Assembly (NCBI GenBank): GCA_002254365.1
Contig: NIUT01000100.1
Location: forward strand, 1 to 53,963
Origin: Nitrospira sp. UW-LDO-01
GTDB taxonomy: Bacteria > Nitrospirota > Nitrospiria > Nitrospirales > Nitrospiraceae
Length of the DNA: 53,963 nucleotides
Reading direction: 5' to 3'
The notes under the pieces were generated by a model. That model had not been told where the DNA came from. It worked only from the letters and a program-made list of their open reading frames with translations, and did no database searches. A program made the translations under genes and the position numbers. Numbering within the stretch: the first letter of the stretch is position 1; each line of letters begins with the position of its first letter. Shown here piece by piece: positions 9,326 through 18,025 of the stretch.

Positions 9326-9988
9326 TTAAACGGGTATTCGTTGCACTCTTACGCCACTCTTCAGGACAATCTCGCAGATGTGATCAAGTCGCTCGATGTG
9401 CTCGTACGCAGCCCAGGGATCCATGGCAACGGCACAGACTCCGTGATTGGCCTGTCCCACAATGTCAAACTCAAGCGTCCCATCTTTCCTCACCCCTATA
9501 CACTCCCCCGTTGTATCGGCCAACTCACGCGACAAGGCTGGCAAGGCCGGAACGGTACGACCTACCCGCGTATAGCGTGAAATCTCTGGAAACTCTTTAC
9601 TGATGTCTTGCAAGTCAAATCCGGCATAGATCGCCGCCACTACATGCGTTGCATGCACATGGACTACAGTTCGTGTTCGCTTCGAATCCCGCTGCAGATT
9701 CCAATGCATCCAGAGCTCACCGGATGGCTTCTGTTGATCGTTGATTTTGGGTATGCGTAGACCGGTCTTAGGATCAGTGACAATCTCTAATCGAACGACA
9801 TGTTCAGGATGGACGATCGTCTTGCGCCAACCGGATGGAGTGATGTACAAGTACCGGCCTTCTCGCTTTTTCATGCTGATATTGCCGTCTCTAGTGGTAA
9901 TCCACCCCCTCTCATAACAACGCCTCATGACATCCCCTATAGCCGTCAGCATAATCCCTCCGTTAAAATGTTTGCCTGAGCCATCCAT
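9326..9988 (-). CDS. Class II aldolase/adducin family protein
   Basis: A 220-residue protein with the class II aldolase fold: RDGNISMKKREGRYLYITPSG near the N-terminus, the zinc-ligand stretch VVHVHATHVVA, and a C-terminal GQANHGVCAVAMDPWAAYEH with the third His. Relatives include L-fuculose-phosphate aldolase, ribulose-5-phosphate epimerase and methylthioribulose-1-phosphate dehydratase. The substrate is not evident. It is divergent from the alpha/beta hydrolase with only about 31 bp between starts, so promoters must overlap. Confidence 0.85.
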   Translation of the reverse strand: MDGSGKHFNGGIMLTAIGDVMRRCYERGWITTRDGNISMKKREGRYLYITPSGWRKTIVHPEHVVRLEIVTDPKTGLRIPKINDQQKPSGELWMHWNLQRDSKRTRTVVHVHATHVVAAIYAGFDLQDISKEFPEISRYTRVGRTVPALPALSRELADTTGECIGVRKDGTLEFDIVGQANHGVCAVAMDPWAAYEHIERLDHICEIVLKSGVRVQRIPV

Positions 9989-10019
9989 GTCCTACGTCCT
10001 GACACGATAATAAGGTGAC

Positions 10020-11090
10020 ATGAAGGCTCCCCACATCTCATCCGCCTCAAGAATGAAGCCTACCATACTTGATACTATGACAAATCTCACCGTGCAGGAT
10101 CTTGCATTGTCCTTTCAGCCTCCACTGCCGCTCAAGAATGCTCATCTCATGACCCTCATCCCTCGCTACGTGCCGCGGGAGATATCGCTGGCGGGTTTAC
10201 CTCAGGAATCGCGACTCTTTCCCGTCGAACCACAGTCACGACTCCAAGGATTCTGTCATTGGCAAACCGATCGCAAGGCCTTCCCCACCGTCGTACTGGT
10301 CCATGGTTTGGAAGGTTCTAGCGAGTCGCGATACATGCGAGGAATCACAGCAAAAGCCTTCCGCTCAGGGTTCAACGTCATCCGCCTAAACCAACGAACC
10401 TGTGGTGGGACAGAACATCTTTCCCCAACTCTGTACAACAGCGGACTCAGTAGTGATTACCGGGCTATCGTGAAAGAACTCATTCATCATGATGGCCTTG
10501 CTCGCATCTGGCTGGCTGGCTATTCCATGGGAGGAAACCTTGTGCTCAAAGCCGCGGGGGAGTTGGGGGGGAGTGAACCGGCTCTGGCCGGAGTGGCTGC
10601 GGTATGCCCCAATATCAATCCTACCATCTGCGCCCATGCCCTGGAGGAACCGCGCAATTGGATTTATCACCGTCATTTCGTCACAAAACTCAAGGAGCGC
10701 TTACGACGAAAGGCCTCCTTGTTCCCAGGGAAGTGGGATCTCTCCATGCTTCGCGCAATCACCACCATCAGCGAGTTTGATGATCGCTATACCGCCAGAG
10801 ACGGCGGCTACCGGGACGGCGCCGACTATTACGACCGAGCTGGCTCACGACACGTGCTCGATAGGATTGCGGTACCGACTCTGATCATCACGGCACAAGA
10901 CGATCCATTCATTCCCTACACGATGTTCACCGAGGCGAAGATTCAGAAGCATCCCCATATCACTGTGGTCGCGCCTCGTTATGGGGGACATTGTGGATTC
11001 TACCAAGCTAGGCGACGTGATGAGGACCCCTACTGGGCGGAGAACCGAATCCTAGACTTCTTGCGTGGGATGCGACCGAACCGGTCATGA
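10020..11090 (+). CDS. Alpha/beta hydrolase of the YheT/ABHD1-3 type
   Basis: A 356-residue hydrolase. LKNAHLMTLIPRYVPRE near the N-terminus is typical of the YheT group; LVHGLEGSSESRYMRG holds the oxyanion region, and the nucleophile elbow is GYSMGG (Ser169). TAQDDPFIP and the GGHCGFY segment supply the likely acid and His. The family includes poorly defined esterases. ATG at 10020 is preceded by AAGGTG; internal ATGs at 10053 and 10077 are possible. It converges on pafA with about 150 bp between. Confidence 0.82.
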   Translation: MKAPHISSASRMKPTILDTMTNLTVQDLALSFQPPLPLKNAHLMTLIPRYVPREISLAGLPQESRLFPVEPQSRLQGFCHWQTDRKAFPTVVLVHGLEGSSESRYMRGITAKAFRSGFNVIRLNQRTCGGTEHLSPTLYNSGLSSDYRAIVKELIHHDGLARIWLAGYSMGGNLVLKAAGELGGSEPALAGVAAVCPNINPTICAHALEEPRNWIYHRHFVTKLKERLRRKASLFPGKWDLSMLRAITTISEFDDRYTARDGGYRDGADYYDRAGSRHVLDRIAVPTLIITAQDDPFIPYTMFTEAKIQKHPHITVVAPRYGGHCGFYQARRRDEDPYWAENRILDFLRGMRPNRS

Positions 11091-11237
11091 TTGCACGGAT
11101 CACACACTTTGAGTCGGTCCAAACGTGCACTGATTCACCCTTTACAAGCAGAGCGACAAGGTGACTACGCGTCCGCCCCTTCCTCACCTAAAAAAAATCC
11201 AAGCCACGGTTGGCGACGTGTGTTGTGCAAGAAACAT

Positions 11238-12725
11238 TCAGACGATGGCGGGTTCGAGGTGCGTCCGCACCTCGTCACGGTATGTCCGAAACGGGTCCGG
11301 CATGGGAAAGGGAGCACGGCCCCGAACTTGGAAAATTGACCAATTAATCACATAGGCAGGAAATAGTCCATCAGGCTTCGCCCCTTGATCTGCGTTGGAA
11401 GGCGACCATCCACCCAAGAGATGCCTGACCAACGCACTGCGTCCATAGGCACGTGTATTCTTGGGGGCCTCCTCCATCGCAATCTGAATCAGTGCATCGG
11501 TCGTCATACGAGGAACCCGTCCCTCCTCCACAAGCCCATAATAAAGCCCCTTTGAAGGATTCAAGTTGTGATACTCTAAATCCAAACTCTTGAGCAGAGG
11601 ATCGCCCCAATCCAGTCCTTCTGCTTCTCTAAAACACTCCAACAGCCAGAGCTTTGACGCCCAATCCACACGGCCAACCAGCTTCTGATAATCCCCGCGC
11701 AGATCGTTGAGGACCGACGCCCATTGAGCAAGGACCCAATCAGTTTCCTCATCCTGTCCCTTACAATGCCGCAGGGCACAATCAAGAAACTGCTCCTGAA
11801 TATCAAGAGCCGACATGGTTCGTTGAGACTGAAGCCGAATAACCCAGCTCCGCTCTTGGTCCTGGGAAATTTCTTGCAGTGCCTCTACCGGTTCGTCAAT
11901 CTCTAAATCCTGAGGAGCATGCCCTTCCTCAATCAGCTGCAGAACTAATCCGGTCACACCAAGTTTCAACGCCGTCGCGTATTCAGCCATATTGGAATCG
12001 CCAAGCAGTAAATGGATTCGCCGGTATTCATTGGGATCAGCCAATGGCTCATCCCTCGTATTCACAATCGCCCGATTGTGCTGCACCCACTCGAAGAAAT
12101 CATTGACGATGTAATCGCTCCGCTGAGAAATTTGAAACGGCAGTTTCGAGTCATCTCGGGCACCAGCGGCCGCACGTGGAACAATTAATCGATCCATTTG
12201 AATCCAGGCATCCTGTGGACCGGCGGCACCGATACGTCCTGCTCCGGTAAAGATCTGTCTGGTCACCAGAAAGGTTACAAACGGGGCCAACCCGCGCCTC
12301 GAAAACGGGAACCGACGAGAGACAAGATAGTTTTCATGTGAGCCAAAGGTCGCATCCGTCTCATGATCGATATTGTTCTTGATCAGCGATACGTGCTCGG
12401 AAAACCCAAGCTCTTCGACCGCTTGCTGCAGTAAACGATCTCCTGCACGATCAGACACCACAACATCCGTGAGAGAGTGACACTCGGGTGAGGCGTACTC
12501 TAAATGCTCCATATCCAGGTAGATTCGCCCACCGTTAGTGAGAAATCCCCCATTTCCAGGCGGCTCATCATGGCCGCGATGGTGGAGATCAAGCACCCCT
12601 CGACGCTGGATCTGGAACAGATGATTTCTGATTTGATGGGCAAACCAGGTTGGGGAATGGTCAGGCCGGTCCTCATGGATCAAGAGCCCGTACTCGGTCT
12701 CCAAGCCAAAAATTCGATGCAACAT
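11238..12725 (-). CDS. pafA: Pup--protein ligase PafA
   Basis: A 495-residue carboxylate-amine ligase. It phosphorylates the C-terminal Glu of Pup with ATP and joins it to a substrate Lys. The start MLHRIFGLETEYG places the Mg-binding Glu at residue 9, as in mycobacterial PafA, and GGRIYLDMEHLEYASPEC places the catalytic Asp at residue 71. KNNIDHE, GSHENYLVSR and NTRDEPLADPNEYRRIHLLLGDS follow in the family order. It lacks the inserted loop of Dop, which separates the two paralogues here. It is the last gene of the proteasome array, 4 bp after prcA. Confidence 0.92.
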   Translation of the reverse strand: MLHRIFGLETEYGLLIHEDRPDHSPTWFAHQIRNHLFQIQRRGVLDLHHRGHDEPPGNGGFLTNGGRIYLDMEHLEYASPECHSLTDVVVSDRAGDRLLQQAVEELGFSEHVSLIKNNIDHETDATFGSHENYLVSRRFPFSRRGLAPFVTFLVTRQIFTGAGRIGAAGPQDAWIQMDRLIVPRAAAGARDDSKLPFQISQRSDYIVNDFFEWVQHNRAIVNTRDEPLADPNEYRRIHLLLGDSNMAEYATALKLGVTGLVLQLIEEGHAPQDLEIDEPVEALQEISQDQERSWVIRLQSQRTMSALDIQEQFLDCALRHCKGQDEETDWVLAQWASVLNDLRGDYQKLVGRVDWASKLWLLECFREAEGLDWGDPLLKSLDLEYHNLNPSKGLYYGLVEEGRVPRMTTDALIQIAMEEAPKNTRAYGRSALVRHLLGGWSPSNADQGAKPDGLFPAYVINWSIFQVRGRAPFPMPDPFRTYRDEVRTHLEPAIV

Positions 12726-12729
12726 ACGT

Positions 12730-13539
12730 TTACGTCAGTGCCGAACTCAGGTCACTGGGAAGCAATGCTTTCAACTCGACAGACCCCAGCGTCCGGTATT
12801 TAGAGGTTCCTGACACATGACGATCGAGTAGCGCACATTCGATCATTTTTCCCTCCATACGCTGGCGTATATGGGTCAAGAGGGTCTGAGAGTCCGTTAC
12901 CAACTGATCGGAACTCTCCTTCGCACCCTCATGACTTTCCCTGAGCTCATGTGCTTGCCGCTGCGCTCGATCCCCGACTGCCCAGGTGCGAATCACGAGA
13001 TCCACAGCCTCTTTCAAAGATACACAAGACTGCGGTCGAAGATACTCTATCATCCTCTGCTCAACCGACGACGTTGCCGCAAGTACGGCATACTGATTCT
13101 TCTCTTCGAACACTCCGTCGTAGTTGATCGTGAGGAAGTTGTCTTTCCCAGCCTTCTGACCCAACTCAGCCAACATGATCTTCACGATGGACGGAGCCTT
13201 AAATACTTCCTCAAACGCCTGCTTGACGACCGGTGCAATGCCGTACTTGACGAGACGACTCCCCGTGACATCGGCCGCAGAGCGGTTGAACCCTTCAACG
13301 TGAGCCATCTCCAACAGCGTGAACCGCAACTTCTCAAGATCGGCCGGGTGTCCCATTCCCCCGAAAGCGAGACGGTCATAGATTTCATATAGCTTTGGGG
13401 TACCCTTACTCATCGTCATCAGGAGAATCCCTTGATCGCAGACCACACCGACCACCGGACTCCCCTGCGCAAACTGCTCATCAAGATACTGCCGGCGATT
13501 CCCGACTGCCTCGACCCACCGATAGGGTTCTTCGTACAT
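12730..13539 (-). CDS. prcA: 20S proteasome alpha subunit
   Basis: About 269 residues of a bacterial-type proteasome alpha subunit, forming the gated outer rings of the 20S core. Landmarks are the first beta hairpin (GVVCDQGILLMTM), YEIYDRLAFGGMGHPADLE and DVTGSRLVKYG. I chose ATG 13539 because MYEEPYRWVEAVGNRRQYL aligns with the N-terminus of known alpha subunits and an AAGG overlaps the prcB stop just upstream. A start at 13581 would overlap prcB by 29 bp. The sequence is divergent from actinobacterial PrcA, but the position next to prcB is decisive. Confidence 0.88.
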   Translation of the reverse strand: MYEEPYRWVEAVGNRRQYLDEQFAQGSPVVGVVCDQGILLMTMSKGTPKLYEIYDRLAFGGMGHPADLEKLRFTLLEMAHVEGFNRSAADVTGSRLVKYGIAPVVKQAFEEVFKAPSIVKIMLAELGQKAGKDNFLTINYDGVFEEKNQYAVLAATSSVEQRMIEYLRPQSCVSLKEAVDLVIRTWAVGDRAQRQAHELRESHEGAKESSDQLVTDSQTLLTHIRQRMEGKMIECALLDRHVSGTSKYRTLGSVELKALLPSDLSSALT

Positions 13540-13552
13540 AACGTGAACGACC

Positions 13553-14320
13553 TTACACGCCTTTCGATACGTTTGACTCAAACAAGGATCGGAGATATGG
13601 ATCAGCCATGGCCGTCACACCCTCGGCTGTGATCAATTTCACAACCGGATACAGCCCAGCCTCTCGATTCACGCCACCGGTCGCACTGTCAAATTCTGCG
13701 GCACATGTTAACAGCCGCAATGCCTGAATAGTCGCCTGCTCCTGGGACATCGTACTCAGAGGCTGCTCACCCCAGGTATTCACATAGTGAAGGATGCCCC
13801 GAATGGTTGGCGAACCAGAACCAGACACAGCATACTCTACTCCCTCAAACTCCGCGCCAAGGATATCGTAGAAGTAAATCTTTGCGGCCTCTTGGTCGGC
13901 ATCGTATCCGGCAAAGATCGGGACAACGGCCCCCGTCCCTGCCAAGGCTGCCGGAACATTTTCCTTGAGCAGTTTGGATAGGGCTCGAAGCTTGCCCTCA
14001 AAGCTAAGTTCCTGCAGCTGTGTCCGCCGATAATACTTAAAGGAGTGTTCCAGAACGCGTGCCATCTCATACGCGGTGGCAGGAACCCCGGCAATCGCCA
14101 TGACGCAATGTCGATCGATCTCTAAGACCTTGTCAGTTCGGTCATACATGACCATGTTGCCGGCTGTTGCTCGACGATCTCCAGCCACCAGCACCCCATC
14201 GCAATATTTGAAGGCAAGAATCGTCGTGGCGGTGGTCAGGGGTTGCCCCGCTCCGGACTGTCCCGGCATTCCCAATGCGTAACCCTGTTCCTTCAGTATC
14301 TGATAAAAATCACCCTGCAT
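13553..14320 (-). CDS. prcB: 20S proteasome beta subunit
   Basis: A 255-residue catalytic subunit, probably made with a 31-residue propeptide. Alignment with mycobacterial PrcB places the nucleophile at Thr32 (TTILAFKY), with Asp48 (AGDRR) and Lys64 (DKVLEID) at the Asp17 and Lys33 positions, so the active site is complete. GSGSPT and EFDSATGG motifs follow. Ribosome binding site GAGGTTAAG precedes the ATG. It lies between pup and prcA. Confidence 0.94.
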   Translation of the reverse strand: MQGDFYQILKEQGYALGMPGQSGAGQPLTTATTILAFKYCDGVLVAGDRRATAGNMVMYDRTDKVLEIDRHCVMAIAGVPATAYEMARVLEHSFKYYRRTQLQELSFEGKLRALSKLLKENVPAALAGTGAVVPIFAGYDADQEAAKIYFYDILGAEFEGVEYAVSGSGSPTIRGILHYVNTWGEQPLSTMSQEQATIQALRLLTCAAEFDSATGGVNREAGLYPVVKLITAEGVTAMADPYLRSLFESNVSKGV

Positions 14321-14350
14321 ACTTAACCTCGGTAAACGTGAGGCGGAAAA

Positions 14351-14400
14351 TGTGAAAGAAGTCTGATCGATATTCCAGAGACCATCTTCTACCTTTCACA
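14351..14400 (-). promoter_or_regulatory. Inverted repeat in the pup-prcB gap
   Basis: TGTGAAAG at 14351-14358 faces CTTTCACA at 14393-14400, with further possible pairing of GAAG and CTTC inside. The rest of the array is tightly packed, so this 102-bp gap stands out. A processing or attenuating hairpin that sets pup versus proteasome levels is inference. Confidence 0.35.
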
Positions 14401-14422
14401 GCTCACTGATTACGTTTCACAA

Positions 14423-14617
14423 TCACTCCCCTGTCCGCTGCCGATATCGCTCTGCCTGCTTGGGATCGACTCTGCGCATCCGCTTGAGCAGACTATCTTT
14501 ATCGGGTGACCCGGTTTCTGGGCGGCGTGGCCCCCCTCCTTCTTCCAGGGGGCTGGGGGATTTCGGCATGGGATCTCCTGGCCTCTCTCGTCTCTCCGGC
14601 ATAAGGCTCTGGATCAT
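14423..14617 (-). CDS. pup: Prokaryotic ubiquitin-like protein (Pup/UBact type)
   Basis: A 64-residue disordered, charged modifier that PafA attaches to lysines to target proteins to the ARC-proteasome. The start is set at ATG 14617: AAAGGAAA lies 8 bp upstream and the ATG overlaps the dop stop as ATGA, indicating coupling. MPERRERPGDPMPKSP and RRVDPKQAERYRQRTGE are visible. The last residues are Thr-Gly-Glu, so Glu is encoded directly and no deamidation is needed. The Gly-Gly seen before the last residue in actinobacterial Pup is not conserved. Confidence 0.9.
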   Translation of the reverse strand: MIQSLMPERRERPGDPMPKSPSPLEEGGGPRRPETGSPDKDSLLKRMRRVDPKQAERYRQRTGE

Positions 14618-16140
14618 GTCTGTATTTCCTTTCTGTGGTCCCACACAGCCAACGCATCAGCAGGCGAGCGCGCCTGTTGGAAAATATCGACGCATCGTCG
14701 GACTTCCTTCGGGTCAAAGAGATCTCCCATATTGAGGTGCTGAGAACGGATGCTCCCTCTGAATTGTATTTGTTCCCATTGCATCGACTGAATCTGCTCA
14801 GAAAACCGCTGCACACACAACCCACGCACCCCGCCACGAGTATCCTGTGGCCCGCTCCGAAGCGCCTCTTCGATTCCATCCTCAGTGGTCAACCGCCAGG
14901 CTTTTCCCTCTGCCTCCAGACCAAGATAGAGCCCCTGCTCGGGGTTGACGTTGTGATACTCCAAGTCCAGGCTCGCCAACCAGGGGTCATCCCAGCCGAT
15001 GCGTTCCTCCCCCATGAAGGTCTCGATCAGCCACAGTTTGGTCACCCAATCAAGTTTCCCCACTAACCGGGAGCGGTCCTCTGACAATGCATGCAAGGTC
15101 TCAGCCCACTCACTCAAGAGCCAATCTGACTCCTCGTCTGATCCGGCTAACTCACGACGTGCTATCTCGCAATAGTGCGCCTGAAGCTCCAACGCCGAAA
15201 CCTTTCGGCCATCCTTCAGACGAATCATTGTTTTTATCTCCGGATCACGCGAGACTTGTTTGACGGCCACCACCGGTTGCTCCACCTCCAGGGGAGGCAG
15301 CGCCCCTCGCTCAATGAGATCAAGCACCAGCCTGGTCGTCCCAATCTTGAGCGCCGTCGCATACTCACACATGTTGGCATCGCCGATAATCAGATGCAGA
15401 CGGCGATACTTTCGACGGTCGGCATGAGGCTCATCTCTGGTATTGAGGATGGGCCGATTGTGCATCGTATCGACCCCCAGCTCCGTCTCCATGAAATCTG
15501 CACGTTGCGAGAGCTGATAGGCTCCAGCAACCCACCCGGATTCCTGCGCCTCGATTCCCACCTTCCCTGCCCCGGCAATGACCTGTCGACTGACCAGAAA
15601 CGGAAGAAGGCCTGCTGCCAGAGCAGGAAATGGTATCGAGCGCGGAACGAGATAGTTGTCATGACACCCATAACTGTGGCCGTGGAAGTCAGTATTGTTT
15701 TTGTACAGCCGCAGGTGAGCTCCCCCCAAAAGCCGGTTGCGCCGCTGGGCGGCACGGTGCACGATCCGTTCTCCCGCACGATCATGCGCTACCAGATCGC
15801 GAAGCGTTCGACATTCAGGTGTGGAGTACTCTGGATGCGTATGGTCGTTGTAGAATCGCGCACCGTTCGGCAAGACCAGATCGCTTTTCATGTCATGGAA
15901 CGAAAAGGGGCGATGGGCATCGCGCCGTGCGAACTCATCTTCTTCTCGATCCTGTTGTAAGCCCGAAACTCGGAAACCGCGCGCATCCTCATGCGGATCC
16001 TCACCGGCATAGTCCCACCGCCGCTCGAAAGAGGCGGCCAGATGAGCACGCACGAGTTCCATTGATTCGACCACCGGATCCATGTCCGGCACATCATCGC
16101 GCGTGATACCGTACTCGGTCTCAATTCCAAAAAGACGCAT
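14614..16140 (-). CDS. dop: Depupylase/deamidase Dop
   Basis: A 508-residue PafA paralogue. The start MRLFGIETEYG carries the Mg-binding Glu7, and GARFYNDHTHPEYSTPEC the catalytic Asp99. Between them is the Dop-specific insertion (WDYAGEDPHEDARGF and a charged stretch, about residues 41-90), absent from PafA. NNTDFHGHSYGCHDNYLV and NTRDEPHADRRKYRRLH follow. Because Pup here ends in Glu, Dop should act only to remove Pup from substrates, not to activate it. It starts 88 bp after the ARC gene and its stop overlaps the pup start. Confidence 0.92.
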   Translation of the reverse strand: MRLFGIETEYGITRDDVPDMDPVVESMELVRAHLAASFERRWDYAGEDPHEDARGFRVSGLQQDREEDEFARRDAHRPFSFHDMKSDLVLPNGARFYNDHTHPEYSTPECRTLRDLVAHDRAGERIVHRAAQRRNRLLGGAHLRLYKNNTDFHGHSYGCHDNYLVPRSIPFPALAAGLLPFLVSRQVIAGAGKVGIEAQESGWVAGAYQLSQRADFMETELGVDTMHNRPILNTRDEPHADRRKYRRLHLIIGDANMCEYATALKIGTTRLVLDLIERGALPPLEVEQPVVAVKQVSRDPEIKTMIRLKDGRKVSALELQAHYCEIARRELAGSDEESDWLLSEWAETLHALSEDRSRLVGKLDWVTKLWLIETFMGEERIGWDDPWLASLDLEYHNVNPEQGLYLGLEAEGKAWRLTTEDGIEEALRSGPQDTRGGVRGLCVQRFSEQIQSMQWEQIQFRGSIRSQHLNMGDLFDPKEVRRCVDIFQQARSPADALAVWDHRKEIQT

Positions 16141-16228
16141 AGTGAGTGAGAAGTAAAAAGGACAACGTGAAGCGGCTGTCAGTCTCGATCATAGCGCCTA
16201 ACCAATCGGCTTCTGACCTTTCACATCC

Positions 16229-17965
16229 TTAGATGATCTGACTGGTGAGCCGTTCTTCGGCCTGACGGCCTCGCCTGAAGGACGAAATACCGACCACCTG
16301 CTCCGGATGATGATCAAGCAATTTCAGCCATTCCTCGGCGGCATCGTCCGGCGGCAACATGTCGCCCTCTCGAAATTCCTCGGACACGGCTACCCGGAGA
16401 TCCTCCTCCAGCAATCCCGCCGGCAGCCCGGACTGAACCGTACGATCGATCGCCTTTCCCTTCGCCCGTTGAACGATCGACGCCAGGATTGCCCCACTGA
16501 CAAGATCGCCGCGGTACAGCACCGTACTCTGACCACTTCTCAGCCTGATCGAGAGAAGACGGGTTTCCTCCGTTCGACGGAAGATCGCCTCAATAATGTC
16601 TTCGACAAGCGCCACCACCGCCTGCACTGCCTCACCCCCGCGGTCCTTCACCAACGTGGGGTCGAGTGGAAGATCCGCCGTCAAATAGACTTTCAAAATC
16701 TCGGCGGCGGCAGCCTTGTTCGGCCGACCGACTTTAATTTTTCGATCGATTCGACCGGGACGCAACACAGCCGGATCAATCAGGTCCGGTCGGTTGGAGG
16801 CCAGAATGATGACGACGTCCCGCAACGACTCGATCCCGTCCATTTCGCTGCAAAACATCGGAACGAGCGTGTTGGAGATGTTGAAGGAACGCATGGCACG
16901 TCGCGTCCCTAAAATTGACTCCGCCTCGTCGATGAAGATGAACGGCAGAGCCCCTTCCTTTCGTCGAGCCCGAGCCTGCTCAAAGAGATCACGAACCATC
17001 CGTTCTGACTCCCCAAGCCACATATTCAGGATTTCGGGCCCTTTGACATGAAGAAATGCCCCGCTTGTGACGGGCGGGCGCTTGTCCTTGTCAGGCGTCA
17101 GTCCTTGCTGCGATTCGCTGAGCCGCTTGGCTAAGCTGCCGGCAGCGGCTTGCCCGATCAGCGTCTTCCCGCACCCGGGTGGTCCGTAGAGCAAAAACCC
17201 CTTCGGTTGAGAAAACTTGAACCGTTCGAACGTCCCCGCATGCAATAGAGGATATTCAATCGCCTTACGGATTGCAGTGATCGCCTCGTTCTGTCCCCCA
17301 ATCTGCTCCCATGTCACTGTGGGTGCTTCATCTAGGACATGCCGGCCAGCCTTCTGGTCCACAAGCTTCTCAAGGGCGACGCGGAGGCTGGGGTCGATTC
17401 GAATGTGGTCCCCTGCCTTAAGATCGGCACCGACCAAATCCGTCGAACGTTGCAAAATCAACGACTGCCGGCCCATATCCTGCTCAAACCGCAACCGACC
17501 GTCCGGTAACGTTTCAGCCAGTTTCAAAATGGGCCCGTTCCGATCGTACCCCAGCGTCCGAATGACCGCATAGGCTTCATTGACCAGGATCTGGGTGCCG
17601 ATCCGCAGATCGTCATTAGCCACGCGAGGATCCACGTTGGCATAATACTCCGCCCCACCGACGACGATACGGGCGAGACCTGGAGCCGGAATTTCAAGCA
17701 AGGTGCCGATCCGGTTGGCTGGAGCTGTGAGCTTGGCCACGACCTCGCTCACCTTCTTGAACTCCACCTCACGTTGCTGAGAAGCGGTTTGAGACAACAT
17801 CACGGCATGCCGCAGCTTGTACAGCAGCTTTTGCCGAGGATCACCGTCTGAAAAGGTGGCCAGACACTGTTCAATCAACTCGAGCGGATCCGTCCCGATC
17901 TTCAGCGATGGCTCATCGCTTCGATCATTCCTTGTCTCTTGGTCAAAAGAGCCGTGATCACTCAT
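16229..17965 (-). CDS. mpa: Proteasome-associated AAA ATPase (ARC/Mpa)
   Basis: A 578-residue hexameric unfoldase that captures pupylated proteins. A coiled-coil region (about residues 45-80) is followed by OB-type domains (RIGTLLEIPAPGLARIVVGG onward) and one AAA domain: Walker A GPPGCGKT 261-268, pore loop KGPEILNMWLG, Walker B FIDEAE 344-349, arginine-finger region RPGRIDRK. The C-terminus is LTSQII: the penultimate-Tyr tail (QYL) that docks mycobacterial Mpa on the 20S core is absent. It precedes dop by 88 bp and follows htrA by 60 bp. Confidence 0.92.
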   Translation of the reverse strand: MSDHGSFDQETRNDRSDEPSLKIGTDPLELIEQCLATFSDGDPRQKLLYKLRHAVMLSQTASQQREVEFKKVSEVVAKLTAPANRIGTLLEIPAPGLARIVVGGAEYYANVDPRVANDDLRIGTQILVNEAYAVIRTLGYDRNGPILKLAETLPDGRLRFEQDMGRQSLILQRSTDLVGADLKAGDHIRIDPSLRVALEKLVDQKAGRHVLDEAPTVTWEQIGGQNEAITAIRKAIEYPLLHAGTFERFKFSQPKGFLLYGPPGCGKTLIGQAAAGSLAKRLSESQQGLTPDKDKRPPVTSGAFLHVKGPEILNMWLGESERMVRDLFEQARARRKEGALPFIFIDEAESILGTRRAMRSFNISNTLVPMFCSEMDGIESLRDVVIILASNRPDLIDPAVLRPGRIDRKIKVGRPNKAAAAEILKVYLTADLPLDPTLVKDRGGEAVQAVVALVEDIIEAIFRRTEETRLLSIRLRSGQSTVLYRGDLVSGAILASIVQRAKGKAIDRTVQSGLPAGLLEEDLRVAVSEEFREGDMLPPDDAAEEWLKLLDHHPEQVVGISSFRRGRQAEERLTSQII

Positions 17966-18025
17966 ACAACACCTTCACCCCAGCGGACTGATCCTACCAT
18001 ACCGATGTGATGAATTGCCGTCTTG

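Noticed and set aside
15175..15960. Plus-strand open frame opposite dop
   Set aside because: Dop on the minus strand is unmistakable; this frame has no ribosome binding site or family resemblance.
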